Notes: generated by a model not told the origin, from the sequence alone. A stretch of DNA of 54,504 nt from Thiotrichaceae bacterium (GCA_015490895.1 WFWY01000057.1:1-54504), one strand, 5' to 3'; shown: positions 37,392-48,603, counted from the first letter of the stretch. Numbers and translations: made by a program.

Positions 37392-37865
37392 TCAACTGTT
37401 AGCCGTTGCCAAACCCGTATTAAAGGAGTGTCCCTGCTTATGAATATATCCAGCCCATTTATATAAAAACCGGTTGAGACGCCAGCGGCAGAGCAAGACA
37501 CTATCGACTTCTTTCTCCCAGGCACGCAACACGAGACCTCCAACATGACAGCGCCGACTAATCACTTCAGCCTGACGCGAGTCATGGTAAATTCTAACCT
37601 TTAAATCAGGACGACGGCAGGCATCAGGCTCGCCCTCGAAGATATAAGTCAGCAAAATCGTCGTTGTATGCCGTGTTTGCTCGACAACATTAAGTGAGAC
37701 TGGAACACCACCGGGAAGATTGGAGATAACTTCGCCCGATAGTCGCCGAATATCTCCACAAAGCAAACGAAGGCGTATATAATTCGCTTCGTACATTTGC
37801 ATCAGATCTGCAAAGGAATGAGGTCTTGGCGTGTAAATTCTTGATTGCTTTTCTGTTATAACCAT
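37392..37865 (-). CDS. DUF1249 family protein (YqiB-like)
   Basis: A protein of 157 residues when started at the ATG at 37865. A TTG at 37898 would add eleven residues, and neither has a clear ribosome site. The DUF1249 pattern is plain: FADLMQMYEANYIRLRLL near the N-terminus, SLNVVEQTRHTTTILLTY centrally, and DLKVRIYHDSRQAEVIS followed by KEVDSVLLCRWRLNRFLYKW. The function of YqiB is unknown, though in enterobacteria it is encoded with nudF and cpdA. Those genes are not here. It lies between a TSUP gene and pgm with opposite orientation. Confidence 0.85.
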   Translation of the reverse strand: MVITEKQSRIYTPRPHSFADLMQMYEANYIRLRLLCGDIRRLSGEVISNLPGGVPVSLNVVEQTRHTTTILLTYIFEGEPDACRRPDLKVRIYHDSRQAEVISRRCHVGGLVLRAWEKEVDSVLLCRWRLNRFLYKWAGYIHKQGHSFNTGLATANS

Positions 37866-37904
37866 AGGGTAAATTCTAGCACAGCACCTTGCGCCCAAAC
37901 ATGA

Positions 37905-39578
<1,674 letters not shown>

Positions 39579-39794
39579 AAATCATGCTGTCTGGATCTAT
39601 TTTGCCGATAACGCGTAATGATCCAGCACATTGAGAGAATTTAATTTACAATTTTGACAAATATCTCTACTATACCGCCGAATTTTAACCAAATAGATAC
39701 TGTTTTTCAGTACTACAATAAGTAAACTGATTCATCATCGCAATAAAGAATAATAATAGCGCGATATTTAACCCCGGGCCTTAAGGAGTCATAC

Positions 39795-40253
39795 ATGACC
39801 ACAAACAAAGACAATGTAACACCAATTGTCCGTAAATCTGCACTTCCTGTTGAGGGAATCGAACCCTATATCCCCAAAGAGGGAGAGGAGTACATGAATG
39901 AAGATCAAATCAAACACTTTCAAGATATATTAACCCGCTGGAGAGATTCACTTATCAAGGAAGTTGACCGCACGGTTGACCATTTAAAATCCGAGGTCAA
40001 GAACCTTTCCGACCCATCGGATCGCGCGACACAGGAAGAAGAATTTGCGCTGGAATTGCGTACCCGTGACAGAGAGCGTTTATTAATTAGAAAAATCGAA
40101 AAAACACTGGCACTCACTGAAACAGATGAGTACGGCTACTGTCAGGCCTGTGGTATAGAAATCGGTCTGCAACGACTGGAAGCACGTCCTACTGCAGAAT
40201 ACTGCATTGACTGTAAAACCACCCAGGAGATAAAGGAAAGGCAAATGGCCTGA
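39795..40253 (+). CDS. dksA: RNA polymerase-binding factor DksA
   Basis: Works with ppGpp on RNA polymerase in the stringent response. 152 residues (E. coli 151). The coiled-coil tip lies around residues 60-90 with the tip acidic pair (VKNLSDPSDRATQEEEFALE, including the conserved D-x-x-D-x-A motif). The zinc finger is CQACG ... CIDC, the four-Cys form. A strong AAGGAG ribosome site precedes the ATG, and an excellent terminator follows. Confidence 0.97.
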   Translation: MTTNKDNVTPIVRKSALPVEGIEPYIPKEGEEYMNEDQIKHFQDILTRWRDSLIKEVDRTVDHLKSEVKNLSDPSDRATQEEEFALELRTRDRERLLIRKIEKTLALTETDEYGYCQACGIEIGLQRLEARPTAEYCIDCKTTQEIKERQMA

Positions 40254-40272
40254 TACATACCACTCTTGGCAC

Positions 40273-40302
40273 AAAAAAAGGAGCCAACAGGCTCCTTTTT
40301 TT
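40273..40302 (+). terminator. Rho-independent terminator of dksA
   Basis: AAAAAAAGGAGCC-AACA-GGCTCCTTTTTTT is a perfect stem with a four-base loop and a T tract, 20 bp after the dksA stop. It is symmetric and could work in both directions. Confidence 0.95.
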
Positions 40303-40661
40303 GTGCCTGCATGCCAGGCAACGACACATGCCATCAACAGGCAGACCAGCACACCTATTCATTCAGCACCTCTTATCCCTGCCGATGAACCAGTCACCTG
40401 AAAGCTATTTTCAAACAGGAAAAATCTGCTTTTTTGATCTATTTTTAGCACTGAGGCGTTATTAATACTCATACTCCAACAAGCATCTACCACCAATAAC
40501 GACTCAATGAGTCAGTAACTTGCTCAAATTATTCACCAGCTTGTAAGACTTGAGTCTATTCAGCACTCTCTGAACAAACTGGCACGATGGGCACATATCT
40601 AAAGAGGTAAAGCCACCTGCTTTGATACAGGATTATAGAAAATTGCAACCAGGGTGTCATT
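40303..40661. other. Gene-free region upstream of the amidase/fadE pair
   Basis: About 360 bp with no gene. A GACTC-AAT-GAGTC dyad lies at 40501-40513. It presumably contains the promoter for the downstream amidase and fadE genes. Confidence 0.4.
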
Positions 40662-41555
40662 ATGCTCAACAGCGTTACTAACTGGCTATGGGAACACATC
40701 GTTACCTGGTTAAATACCGAATCAGAACCAGGATCTGTCGTTGATATCTTTGACTTCGACCAGCTTCTGACGGACGCACGTCCAGCAGATGTGATTCTGG
40801 TTGAGGGGCGATCACATGTTAGCGAAGTGATCAAGGTAGTGACTCTTTCACCCTGGACACATGTCGCATTGATGATTGGCTCGCTCAACCATCTTTCCAA
40901 CCCTCGTGTACGTAAAAAAGTCAGCGCGTTTTATCAGGGAGATCCCGACGAACCACTCGTTGTTGAATCACTCCTCGGCTACGGTACAGTAGTAAACCCT
41001 CTCAAATCCTACCGAGGGCAACATCTACGGGTATGCAGAGCCATCAATTTGAGTGCCAAAGACCGTGAAAAAGTTGCCGCTTTCGCGGTTGAGCATTTAG
41101 GCATGGATTATGACGTGCGCCAGTTACTGGATCTCGCCAGACTGATGTTTCCTTATGGTATCCTGCCCAGAAAATGGCGTTCCACGCTGTTTGAACACAA
41201 TGCTGGCAAGCCCACACAAATTGTTTGTTCTAGTATGATTGCACGCTGTTTTCAGCATGTACAGTATCCGATTTTGCCGATCATACGTACTGATAAGAAC
41301 GATGTCATACGCTTTTACAAACGTAGTTTTCGTTTATTTGTTCCGGCAGATTTTGATTACTCACCCTTTTTTAATGTGATCAAATATCCGTCCCGGCAAT
41401 ATATTCGAAAAATTGCGGCAAACAATTTGCCCTGGTGTGATTTGCCACCTCCGGACAAGGCCGGGAAGAAAGCGACCGACGGCAAAAAGAGTGCCCCATT
41501 ACCCCGTTTCTCGTTTAGTCGTATTAAACATCAAATGACAACGGCAAGGAGGTAG
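40662..41555 (+). CDS. YiiX/NlpC-P60-like permuted papain-fold protein
   Basis: A 297-residue protein of the permuted papain-like (YiiX/'lipo-like') group. The catalytic His is in WTHVALMIG (about residue 68). The acidic residue is in VVESLLGYGTVV, and the nucleophile Cys in QIVCSSMIARCF (about 190), the circularly permuted order typical of the group. The N-terminal 50 residues are non-globular in look. Related proteins cleave amide bonds in peptidoglycan or lipids, or bind lipids. The substrate is unknown here. The gene ends in AGGAGGTAG, which is also the fadE ribosome site, so it is translationally coupled to fadE. Confidence 0.8.
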   Translation: MLNSVTNWLWEHIVTWLNTESEPGSVVDIFDFDQLLTDARPADVILVEGRSHVSEVIKVVTLSPWTHVALMIGSLNHLSNPRVRKKVSAFYQGDPDEPLVVESLLGYGTVVNPLKSYRGQHLRVCRAINLSAKDREKVAAFAVEHLGMDYDVRQLLDLARLMFPYGILPRKWRSTLFEHNAGKPTQIVCSSMIARCFQHVQYPILPIIRTDKNDVIRFYKRSFRLFVPADFDYSPFFNVIKYPSRQYIRKIAANNLPWCDLPPPDKAGKKATDGKKSAPLPRFSFSRIKHQMTTARR

Positions 41556-41561
41556 ATCATC

Positions 41562-43961
41562 ATGAGCTGGTTCATACTTCTGATCGTTCTCATTGGCATC
41601 CTTGGATACCTGAGACTTCCCTTGCAAAAAGCCAACCTGATCATCATCGCCTGGCTGGTACTGGTACCAGTAACCGGCAACCTGTCCACAGGAATATGGC
41701 TACTCTGGCTAACGGTACTGTTATTACTGACATTGATCAACTGGTCAGCATTGCGTCACAAACTCATCAGTCGTCCGGTCATGAGTCTGCTATCTCATAA
41801 CCTGCCCTCAGTCTCCAGGACAGAGCAGGAAGCACTGGATAGCGGCGATGTCTGGTGGGATGCTGAGCTGTTTTCCGGCAAACCAGACTGGGGTCGTCTA
41901 TACGGCCTTGCCACGCATCGTTTAAGTGATGAAGAACAAGCCTTTCTGGATGGCCCGGTCGAACAGCTCTGTGAAATGATTGATGACTGGAAGATCACCC
42001 ACGAATGGCTGGATCTGCCTGAAGATATCTGGGCCTTTATTAAAAAAGAACGCTTCTGGGGGATGATTATTCCCAGGCGTTATGGCGGCCTTGAATTTTC
42101 TGCACTGGCACACTCTGAAGTGATTATGAAACTCTCCAGCCGGAGTATCGCCGTCGCTGTCACCGTGATGGTGCCTAATTCACTTGGCCCCGGACAATTA
42201 TTACTAAAGTATGGCTCTGAATCTGCAAAGAACTATTATCTTCCCCGGCTGGCACGAGGAGAGGAAATCCCCTGCTTTGCCCTGACCGGGCCGGAGGCTG
42301 GCAGCGATGCAAGCGCCATTCCTGATACCGGTCGTGTATGCCGGGCTGATTTTGACGGCAAACAGAATGTCCTGGGTATCCGGCTTAACTGGGAAAAGCG
42401 CTATATTACCCTGGCACCTGTCGCCAGCTTGCTCGGCCTGGCCTTCCATCTGTATGATCCGGAACAACTCCTGGGTGAGGAAAAAGATATCGGAATTACA
42501 CTCGCCCTGATTCCCACATCAACCCCCGGTATTGAGATAGGCCGTCGCCACTTCCCGCTGAACTCCCCCTTTCAGAACGGCCCGACCACTGGCAAGGATG
42601 TTTTTATCCCTATGGACTGGGTTATTGGTGGGCAACAACAAGTTGGTAAGGGCTGGCAAATGCTGCTGGAATGCCTGGGAGAAGGCCGGGGAATTTCCTT
42701 ACCTTCACTATCGGTTGGTGCTGTCAAGATGGCAAGCCGGGTAACGGGCGCCTATAGCCGGGTACGTAAACAGTTTGGCTTGCCTATCGGCAGATTCGAG
42801 GGTGTTGAAGAACCCCTCGCTCGTATTCTCGGCAATACCTACATCATGGATGCCGGTCGCAAACTCACCCTGACTGCACTGGATCAGGGGCGCAGTCCCG
42901 CTGTTATCACTGCCCTGCTCAAATACCAGCTCACTGAGCGGATGCGTCGGGTCATTAACGATGCCATGGATATTCAGGGCGGCTCCGGGATTTGCATGGG
43001 GCCATCAAACTATCTTGCTCGTGGCTATCAGGCTTTACCCATCGCCATTACCGTTGAGGGCGCCAATATTTTGACACGTTCACTTATTGTTTTTGGTCAG
43101 GGTGCTGTTCGCTGCCATCCGTATTTACTCAAGGAGATGAAAGCCGTACAGAACAAAGACCTGCAAGCCTTTGACCAGGCACTGTTAGGGCATATGGGGT
43201 TTATGGTCAGCAATCTCATGCGTAGTCTCTGGTTCGGTTTGACCAATGGCATTTTTGAAGCTTGCGGCACACCCGCCACCCGCTGCTATTGCCGACATCT
43301 GACGCGCCTGAGCGCGAATTTTGCACTCATTACAGACTATACCCTGTTAACCCTGGGCGGTACTTTTAAACGCAAGGAGCGATTATCCGGTCGTCTCGCC
43401 GATGTTCTGTCCAACCTGTATTTATGCTCAGCGGTGCTCAAACATTATGAGGAACAGGGTGCGCCCGCTGCGGATAAGCCACTCCTGGACTATGCAGCCT
43501 TGCTGACCATTCATCGTGCCCAGCAAGCCATGCTGGCTGCACTGCATAATCTGCCCTTACCCTGGCTTGCAAAAACCCTGCGCTTCCTGATGTTTCCTTT
43601 TGGCAAACCCTTCGCCCCACCCCAGGATGCTCTGATACATCAAGTTGCCAAAATGGCACTGGAACCATCAGCCAGCAGAGATCGACTAACAGAAGGGATC
43701 TATACCAATGAAGAAGCCGATCACCCGCTAGGGCGTATTGAATACGCCCTGCTACAGGCCATAAAAGCTGAACCGGCTGAGAAAAAACTTCGTGCACTGG
43801 TCAAGGCCGGCAAGGTTGAAGGGCTAACCCAGCAGACACAAACACAGGATGCTCTGGACAAGAAGCTGGTTAGCGATACTGAAGCACAGTTGTTATTCAA
43901 CGCCTGGTCCGCCATGCGTAAGGCGGTGCAAGTAGATGCGTTTGCACCTGAGGCATTATGA
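41562..43961 (+). CDS. fadE: Acyl-CoA dehydrogenase, FadE type
   Basis: Flavoenzyme for the first oxidation of fatty-acid beta-oxidation. 799 residues (E. coli FadE 814). The N-terminal membrane part has two to three hydrophobic segments (about 2-20, 25-42 and 45-60). The acyl-CoA dehydrogenase core has RYGGLEFSALAHSEVIMKLS, CFALTGPEAGSDA, KRYITLAPVASLLGLA and PIGRFEGVEEPLARILG. The FadE-specific DUF1974 C-terminal domain runs from about 515 to the end. The start is fixed by an AAGGAGG ribosome site in the previous gene. With fadI/fadJ downstream it forms a fatty-acid degradation locus. Confidence 0.95.
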   Translation: MSWFILLIVLIGILGYLRLPLQKANLIIIAWLVLVPVTGNLSTGIWLLWLTVLLLLTLINWSALRHKLISRPVMSLLSHNLPSVSRTEQEALDSGDVWWDAELFSGKPDWGRLYGLATHRLSDEEQAFLDGPVEQLCEMIDDWKITHEWLDLPEDIWAFIKKERFWGMIIPRRYGGLEFSALAHSEVIMKLSSRSIAVAVTVMVPNSLGPGQLLLKYGSESAKNYYLPRLARGEEIPCFALTGPEAGSDASAIPDTGRVCRADFDGKQNVLGIRLNWEKRYITLAPVASLLGLAFHLYDPEQLLGEEKDIGITLALIPTSTPGIEIGRRHFPLNSPFQNGPTTGKDVFIPMDWVIGGQQQVGKGWQMLLECLGEGRGISLPSLSVGAVKMASRVTGAYSRVRKQFGLPIGRFEGVEEPLARILGNTYIMDAGRKLTLTALDQGRSPAVITALLKYQLTERMRRVINDAMDIQGGSGICMGPSNYLARGYQALPIAITVEGANILTRSLIVFGQGAVRCHPYLLKEMKAVQNKDLQAFDQALLGHMGFMVSNLMRSLWFGLTNGIFEACGTPATRCYCRHLTRLSANFALITDYTLLTLGGTFKRKERLSGRLADVLSNLYLCSAVLKHYEEQGAPAADKPLLDYAALLTIHRAQQAMLAALHNLPLPWLAKTLRFLMFPFGKPFAPPQDALIHQVAKMALEPSASRDRLTEGIYTNEEADHPLGRIEYALLQAIKAEPAEKKLRALVKAGKVEGLTQQTQTQDALDKKLVSDTEAQLLFNAWSAMRKAVQVDAFAPEAL

Positions 43962-44008
43962 ATACAATACGCAAGCGGAGCGAGCTGTTACTACCAGACA
44001 TACATTAA

Positions 44009-44167
44009 AGAGCCTCTGATTAAGTCCGGTCGAATTTCCTGTGAGATGAAATTCGTCAGTTTTTGCTTAAAAATGGCGCTAATAGTCACTCTGTTAGGGA
44101 GATTTTTAGGCAAAAAATGGGGGATTCTAGCTTCGAAAAAACCGCTCACGACTTATTCAGAGGTTCC
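44009..44167. repeat. Chimeric MITE-like element (A left arm, B right arm; 159 bp)
   Basis: The left terminus AGAGCCTCTGATTAAGTC and the following TCCTGTGAGATGAAATTC are the A subfamily, while from GTTTTTGCTTAAAAATGG onward, including CTAGCTTCGAAAAAACCGC and the right end, it is the B subfamily. TTAA flanks both ends (44005-44008 and 44168-44171). It is therefore an intact insertion of a recombinant element, placed between fadE and fadI. Confidence 0.85.
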
Positions 44168-44264
44168 TTAAGCTCGCAGATTAATACTATACTCTTCAGA
44201 GCGATCTGAAGCACTTACACAACACCCTGAACGGATGACGAAACAATAAGGCAAGGAAATTATA

Positions 44265-45554
44265 ATGACCCAGACACGTCCGGTTTATCTGGTAGATGGC
44301 GCACGTACCCCCTTTCTCAAGGCACGTGGCCGCCCGGGCTCTTTTCACGCCGCCGATCTGGCAATTCACGCCAGCAAACTATTATTACTACGCCAGCCCT
44401 TCGCGGAAACGGCCTTTGATGAAGTCATTTTTGGGTGTGTTTCACCTGCTGCCGACGAAGCCAATATTGCCCGAATTATTGCCCTGCGCCTGGGATGTGG
44501 TGAAAAAACACCGGCTTTTACTGTACAACGCAACTGTGCATCCGGACTTAATGCGGTAGATGAAGCCTGCCGTCATATCGCACATGGCTACTCTGATCTT
44601 ATCCTCGCCGGTGGCGTCGAGGCCATGAGCCATACCCCACTCCTGTTCCGGGAAAGCATGGTGAACTGGCTGGCAGACTGGAATAGCGCCAAAAACTTGC
44701 AACAAAAAATCCGCCACCTGCTGGCACTCAGACCTTCACATTTTGCTCCAGTGATTGCATTGCTACGCGGCTTGCGGGACCCGGTCGTCGGTATGGACAT
44801 GGGGCAAACCGCAGAGGAAATCGCTTACCGTTTTCAGATCAGCCGTGAACAGATGGATACCTATGCCGTACAAAGCCACCAACGGCTTGCACAGGCCATC
44901 AAGCAAGGCTGGCACTCGGAAGTCGTGCCACTTTATACACCCTCTGAAGAAGTATTGGACAGCGATGATGGCTTGCGTGCCGACAGCTCCATCGAAAAGC
45001 TCGCCACACTGCGTCCCGTCTTTGATAAACCCGCAGGAAATGTCACCGCAGGTAACAGTGCCCAGATAACTGATGGTGCCGCCTGCCTGATTGTAGCCAG
45101 CGAAATGGCCGTCGAACGTTACCAGCTGCCAGTATTGGCCCGGTTGTTCCCTGCACAATGGGCGGGCGTCAATCCTGCACAAATGGGACTGGGGCCGGTT
45201 CATGCGATTGCCAAAACACTGGTTGAGCATCAGTTGCCACTATCTGCTATTGACTACTGGGAAATCAATGAAGCCTTTGCTGCACAAGTACTAGCCTGCC
45301 TAAAAGCGCTGAATGACGATACCTACTGCAAGGAGGAAGTTGGACTGAAACAGGCGCTGGGAGAAATTAACCCTCAACACTTGAATATTGATGGCGGTGC
45401 GATTAGCCAGGGGCATCCTGTCGGAGCCAGTGGTGCCCGAATTGTGTTACACCTGAGTACCATCCTGCACCGGCAGCAAGCTCAAAAAGGCATTGCCAGT
45501 TTGTGTATTGGCGGTGGTCAGGGGGGCGCCATGCTAATAGAGAGAGCATCCTGA
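44265..45554 (+). CDS. fadI: Acetyl-CoA C-acyltransferase (thiolase)
   Basis: Thiolytic cleavage of 3-ketoacyl-CoA, the last beta-oxidation step. 429 residues, in the length range of FadI (436). The acyl-accepting Cys91 is in RNCASGLNAVDEA, the second motif NGGAISQ-type reads IDGGAISQGHPVGASGARI, and the C-terminal catalytic Cys is in SLCIGGGQGGAMLIE. An AAGGAAA ribosome site precedes the ATG. Its TGA overlaps the ATG of the multifunctional fadJ-like gene by one base, the same gene order as the anaerobic fadIJ pair of E. coli. Confidence 0.93.
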   Translation: MTQTRPVYLVDGARTPFLKARGRPGSFHAADLAIHASKLLLLRQPFAETAFDEVIFGCVSPAADEANIARIIALRLGCGEKTPAFTVQRNCASGLNAVDEACRHIAHGYSDLILAGGVEAMSHTPLLFRESMVNWLADWNSAKNLQQKIRHLLALRPSHFAPVIALLRGLRDPVVGMDMGQTAEEIAYRFQISREQMDTYAVQSHQRLAQAIKQGWHSEVVPLYTPSEEVLDSDDGLRADSSIEKLATLRPVFDKPAGNVTAGNSAQITDGAACLIVASEMAVERYQLPVLARLFPAQWAGVNPAQMGLGPVHAIAKTLVEHQLPLSAIDYWEINEAFAAQVLACLKALNDDTYCKEEVGLKQALGEINPQHLNIDGGAISQGHPVGASGARIVLHLSTILHRQQAQKGIASLCIGGGQGGAMLIERAS

Positions 45555-47545
45555 TGATGGAGTATCAACACCTGTCCCTGTACAAGGATAGCCAGAATAT
45601 TGCCTGGCTCGCGCTGGATGTCCAGGGAAAACCTGCCAATATTCTCATGCCTGAAGTGCTGGAAGAAATCCAGATTGCCTGTCGTGAACTCAAGCATCTG
45701 GCCGCGAAAGGACTGGTTATCTTCTCCACCAAGATCAATGGCTTTATCGCCGGTGCAGATATTGAGCGTTTCAAGGGTAGCAAAGACGCACAAAGTAATA
45801 TCGAACGGGCAAAAGCCTATATTGAGCTGGGTCAACGTACCTGTGAGGTAGTTGAAAACCTGAATATTACCAGTGTTGCCCTGATTGACGGCTTTTGCAT
45901 GGGCGGGGGAACCGAGCTGGCTCTGGCCTGCGACTACCGCATTGCCAGTGACAGCCCCAAAACCCGAATCAGCCTGCCCGAAATCAAACTGGGAATCCAC
46001 CCCGGCTTTGGTGGTACTGTACGCTCCATTCAGCGCATGGGAGTACTCAAGGCCATGCCCATGATGTTAACAGGGCGCGCCTATAATGGGCGCTCTGCCC
46101 TGAAAGCAGGGCTGGTAGACTACACGGTGCCATTGCGTCAGCTGAAGCATACCGCCTCCTTTGTCATCCGGCACCAGCCACCTGTAGCCTCCGTCCCCTT
46201 CTTCACCCGGCTGCTGGAAAAGAAACCTCTGCGCGCCCTCGTCGCCATGCAGATGCGTAAACAGGTAGCACAAAAAGCCAGACCAGAACATTACCCTGCC
46301 CCTTATGCACTCATTGATTTATGGGAAAAACACGGCGGTAATCCTGGAGCCATGTATTCCCACGAAGCACGCTCGGTTTCCCGGTTAATCCTGACTGAAA
46401 CAGCACAAAATCTGGTACGCGTCTTCTTTCTGCAATCCCGCTTAAAGGGGCTGGGAAAACCGTCGCAACTGACACTACAACACGTTCATGTTGTTGGTGC
46501 GGGTATCATGGGCACTGATATCGCAACCTGGTGTGCTGCCAGGGGTTTTAAGGTCACCTTGCAGGACACGCAAAATGTCAGCCTGGCAAAAGCACAGCAA
46601 CGCGCGCGCAAAAACCTGCAACGCCAATTCAAGAAAGACCGCAAAAGTGTTCGTGATGCCCTGGATCGCATAATCCCTGACAGTGAGGACGCAGGCATTG
46701 CCAAAGCCGATGTTATTATCGAGGCCATCTATGAGGATCTAGCTGCCAAGCAGGCTGTCTTTCAATCCATAGAAAAAAGATCTCGCCCCGATGCCCTGCT
46801 GGCCACGAATACCTCCAGCATCCCTCTGGCAGATATAGCACAAGCCTTGCAAGCACCCGAGCGACTTATCGGCCTGCACTTCTTTAATCCCGTCTTTAAG
46901 ATGCCCCTGGTCGAGGTAGTATATGAACGCTCATTGGGTAACAATGAACAGCTCAGCGAACAGGTCGCTAAAGGAACTGCCTTCGCCAGACACATAAAAA
47001 AACTTCCGTTGCCCGTAAAAAGTAGCCCTGGCTTTCTCATCAACCGCATCCTTATGCCCTACTTGCTGGAAGCTATAACATTACATCAACAAGGTGTTTC
47101 AGCCACTGTCATTGACCAGGCTGCCAAAGATTTTGGAATGCCCATGGGACCACTGGAACTGGCAGATACGGTGGGACTGGATATCTGCCTGGATGTCGGC
47201 AAAATTATTTCCAGAGCCCTGGACATCCCGTTACCGGATGGTTTGCAGGAGATTGTCAGTGCCAATCAGCTGGGAAAAAAATCCGGGCAAGGTTTTTACC
47301 TCTATAAAAAAGGAAAACCGGTCAAGCCAGCGCTGCAACCCAGACAGGTGAAAAGCTGGACAGGAGACCCACAGCATATTCAACAACGACTCATACAAAA
47401 ATTACTTGATGAGGCTCAAAAATGTCTGGATGAGGGTATTGTAGAGGATGCTGATTTACTGGATGCCGGAGTCATTTTCGGGACAGGCTTTGCACCCTTT
47501 CGGGGTGGGCCTATGCACTCTATGGCGCGAACAACTTCTACCTGA
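45554..47545 (+). CDS. fadJ: FadJ-like multifunctional enoyl-CoA hydratase / 3-hydroxyacyl-CoA dehydrogenase, short C-terminus
   Basis: The 663 residues comprise an N-terminal enoyl-CoA hydratase/isomerase (GFIAGADIERF oxyanion region, GGGTELALACDYRIA and LGIHPGFGGTVRS) and a C-terminal dehydrogenase (NAD loop VVGAGIMGTDIATWCAA, TNTSSIPLADIA, LHFFNPVFKMPLVE and PVKSSPGFLINRIL). FadJ proteins usually run about 50 residues past the GFxPFxGGP block. Here translation stops 10 residues after GFAPFRGGP, reading MHSMARTTST then TGA. An element-like GGGAGGCTG lies soon after the stop, so the 3' end was probably lost. A start two codons away (ATG at 45557) is possible; the overlap with fadI favours the first. 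Activity may be reduced. Confidence 0.9.
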   Translation: MMEYQHLSLYKDSQNIAWLALDVQGKPANILMPEVLEEIQIACRELKHLAAKGLVIFSTKINGFIAGADIERFKGSKDAQSNIERAKAYIELGQRTCEVVENLNITSVALIDGFCMGGGTELALACDYRIASDSPKTRISLPEIKLGIHPGFGGTVRSIQRMGVLKAMPMMLTGRAYNGRSALKAGLVDYTVPLRQLKHTASFVIRHQPPVASVPFFTRLLEKKPLRALVAMQMRKQVAQKARPEHYPAPYALIDLWEKHGGNPGAMYSHEARSVSRLILTETAQNLVRVFFLQSRLKGLGKPSQLTLQHVHVVGAGIMGTDIATWCAARGFKVTLQDTQNVSLAKAQQRARKNLQRQFKKDRKSVRDALDRIIPDSEDAGIAKADVIIEAIYEDLAAKQAVFQSIEKRSRPDALLATNTSSIPLADIAQALQAPERLIGLHFFNPVFKMPLVEVVYERSLGNNEQLSEQVAKGTAFARHIKKLPLPVKSSPGFLINRILMPYLLEAITLHQQGVSATVIDQAAKDFGMPMGPLELADTVGLDICLDVGKIISRALDIPLPDGLQEIVSANQLGKKSGQGFYLYKKGKPVKPALQPRQVKSWTGDPQHIQQRLIQKLLDEAQKCLDEGIVEDADLLDAGVIFGTGFAPFRGGPMHSMARTTST

Positions 47546-47600
47546 TATCAAGAGCTCCTGGGAGGCTGCGAGAGCTAAGAATTCCAGTCTATTCAGACAA

Positions 47601-47632
47601 AAAAATAGACAGCACAATGGCTGTCTATTTTT
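47601..47632 (+). terminator. Rho-independent terminator after fadJ
   Basis: AAAAATAGACAGC (47601-47613) pairs with GCTGTCTATTTTT (47620-47632) around a six-base loop, with T tracts on both strands. It may serve both fadJ and the convergent FecR-like gene. Confidence 0.9.
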
Positions 47633-47731
47633 GTAAGGTCTGGCAGGCTTGATGGCTTGCCTTCTCCGGCTGTAGCAAAACATGGGCACAAAAAACCCAG
47701 CTGTTAAGAAGCTCCTTAGGTTAACTCACTA

Positions 47732-48250
47732 TCAGGGGCTTACCGCAGCATTACTTGCGCTACTTCCACCACCGCTTTTAGCAACAACGCCTGCGGCACC
47801 AGCAGCACCGGCAAGAGGCAACCATGATGAACCCAGCAAAGGCGCTGATGCACTCGCCAGTTTCACTTTACAGGCGGAGCATTGTGCTTCAGCCAGGTTG
47901 GGATCAATACGCTGAATTTTGTAAGATTTGGTTGACAGAGCCTTCAAATCAGAGGCTTTGGCAAGTGTTGCCGGGGCACAAGGCGAGCTTTTGGAAACGG
48001 TTATCTCCCTGGCAGCTTCCACATTGCTGACACAGGTATCAAACTTTACCTGTACCTTACCATTTTTCATGGATCGCACAATGTCGCCTTCTTCAAGAAC
48101 CATGCCTCGCTGTGCAACATATTTATAGCCAGCCCGCTCAACAACCGCATCACCATTTAAAGAAATAATTTGTGCAACTTTTGCCTGTGCTCCCGTTGCA
48201 ACTGCAAGCAGCGCGATAGCAACACTGGTCTGGTAGATTTTTCGCATCAT
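47732..48250 (-). CDS. Exported FecR-domain-like protein
   Basis: A 172-residue protein with a signal peptide (about 1-23, TGAQA/KVAQ). Residues 24-85 have the FecR-type beta pattern: KVAQIISLNGDAVVERAGYK then LEEGDIVRSMKNGKVQVKF. The following part has three Cys pairs or singles (DTCVSN, SSPCAP, AQCSACK). The C-terminus is Gly/Ser/Ala-rich (SGGGSSASNA). FecR domains occur in envelope and surface proteins and in anti-sigma-like sensors. With no partner nearby the role is unclear. An AAGGAAGGG ribosome site precedes the start. A Met two codons in (ATG at 48247) is an alternative. Confidence 0.75.
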   Translation of the reverse strand: MMRKIYQTSVAIALLAVATGAQAKVAQIISLNGDAVVERAGYKYVAQRGMVLEEGDIVRSMKNGKVQVKFDTCVSNVEAAREITVSKSSPCAPATLAKASDLKALSTKSYKIQRIDPNLAEAQCSACKVKLASASAPLLGSSWLPLAGAAGAAGVVAKSGGGSSASNAAVSP

Positions 48251-48557
48251 AATAGAGCCCTTCCTTCAAGGATTAAATAATTAGATTAACAAGTCATGTA
48301 AATATATACCAACTTATTGTTTTATGTGGGTATTGTATACTGTCTCAATGTAAGTGTGCCCAAAATTACCCTGTTTTTCTGCAGACAGGCCACGAAGATG
48401 GAAGCACTATCCAATACACCAATAAATACTTAATATGACTAACATTGCCCCATGTTAGTACTTTCCTCGAATGACTTCAACTATTTACCTGAATGACAGA
48501 TGAAAAAACATGATATACGGTTCATACACATCATTTATAGCGTCTATGGCATCACTT

Positions 48558-48600
48558 GTAGAGGCTCCTCAAGGAAGCTCTGATCAAGTCGTGAGCGGAG
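48558..48600. repeat. MITE end fragments, head to tail
   Basis: A GAGGCTCC end is followed by TCAA and then GGAAGCTCTGATCAAGTC with GTGAGCGG. It looks like two element ends abutting at a TYAA target. It forms the false N-terminus of the open frame containing the hemolysin III remnant. Confidence 0.6.
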
Positions 48601-48603
48601 GTG

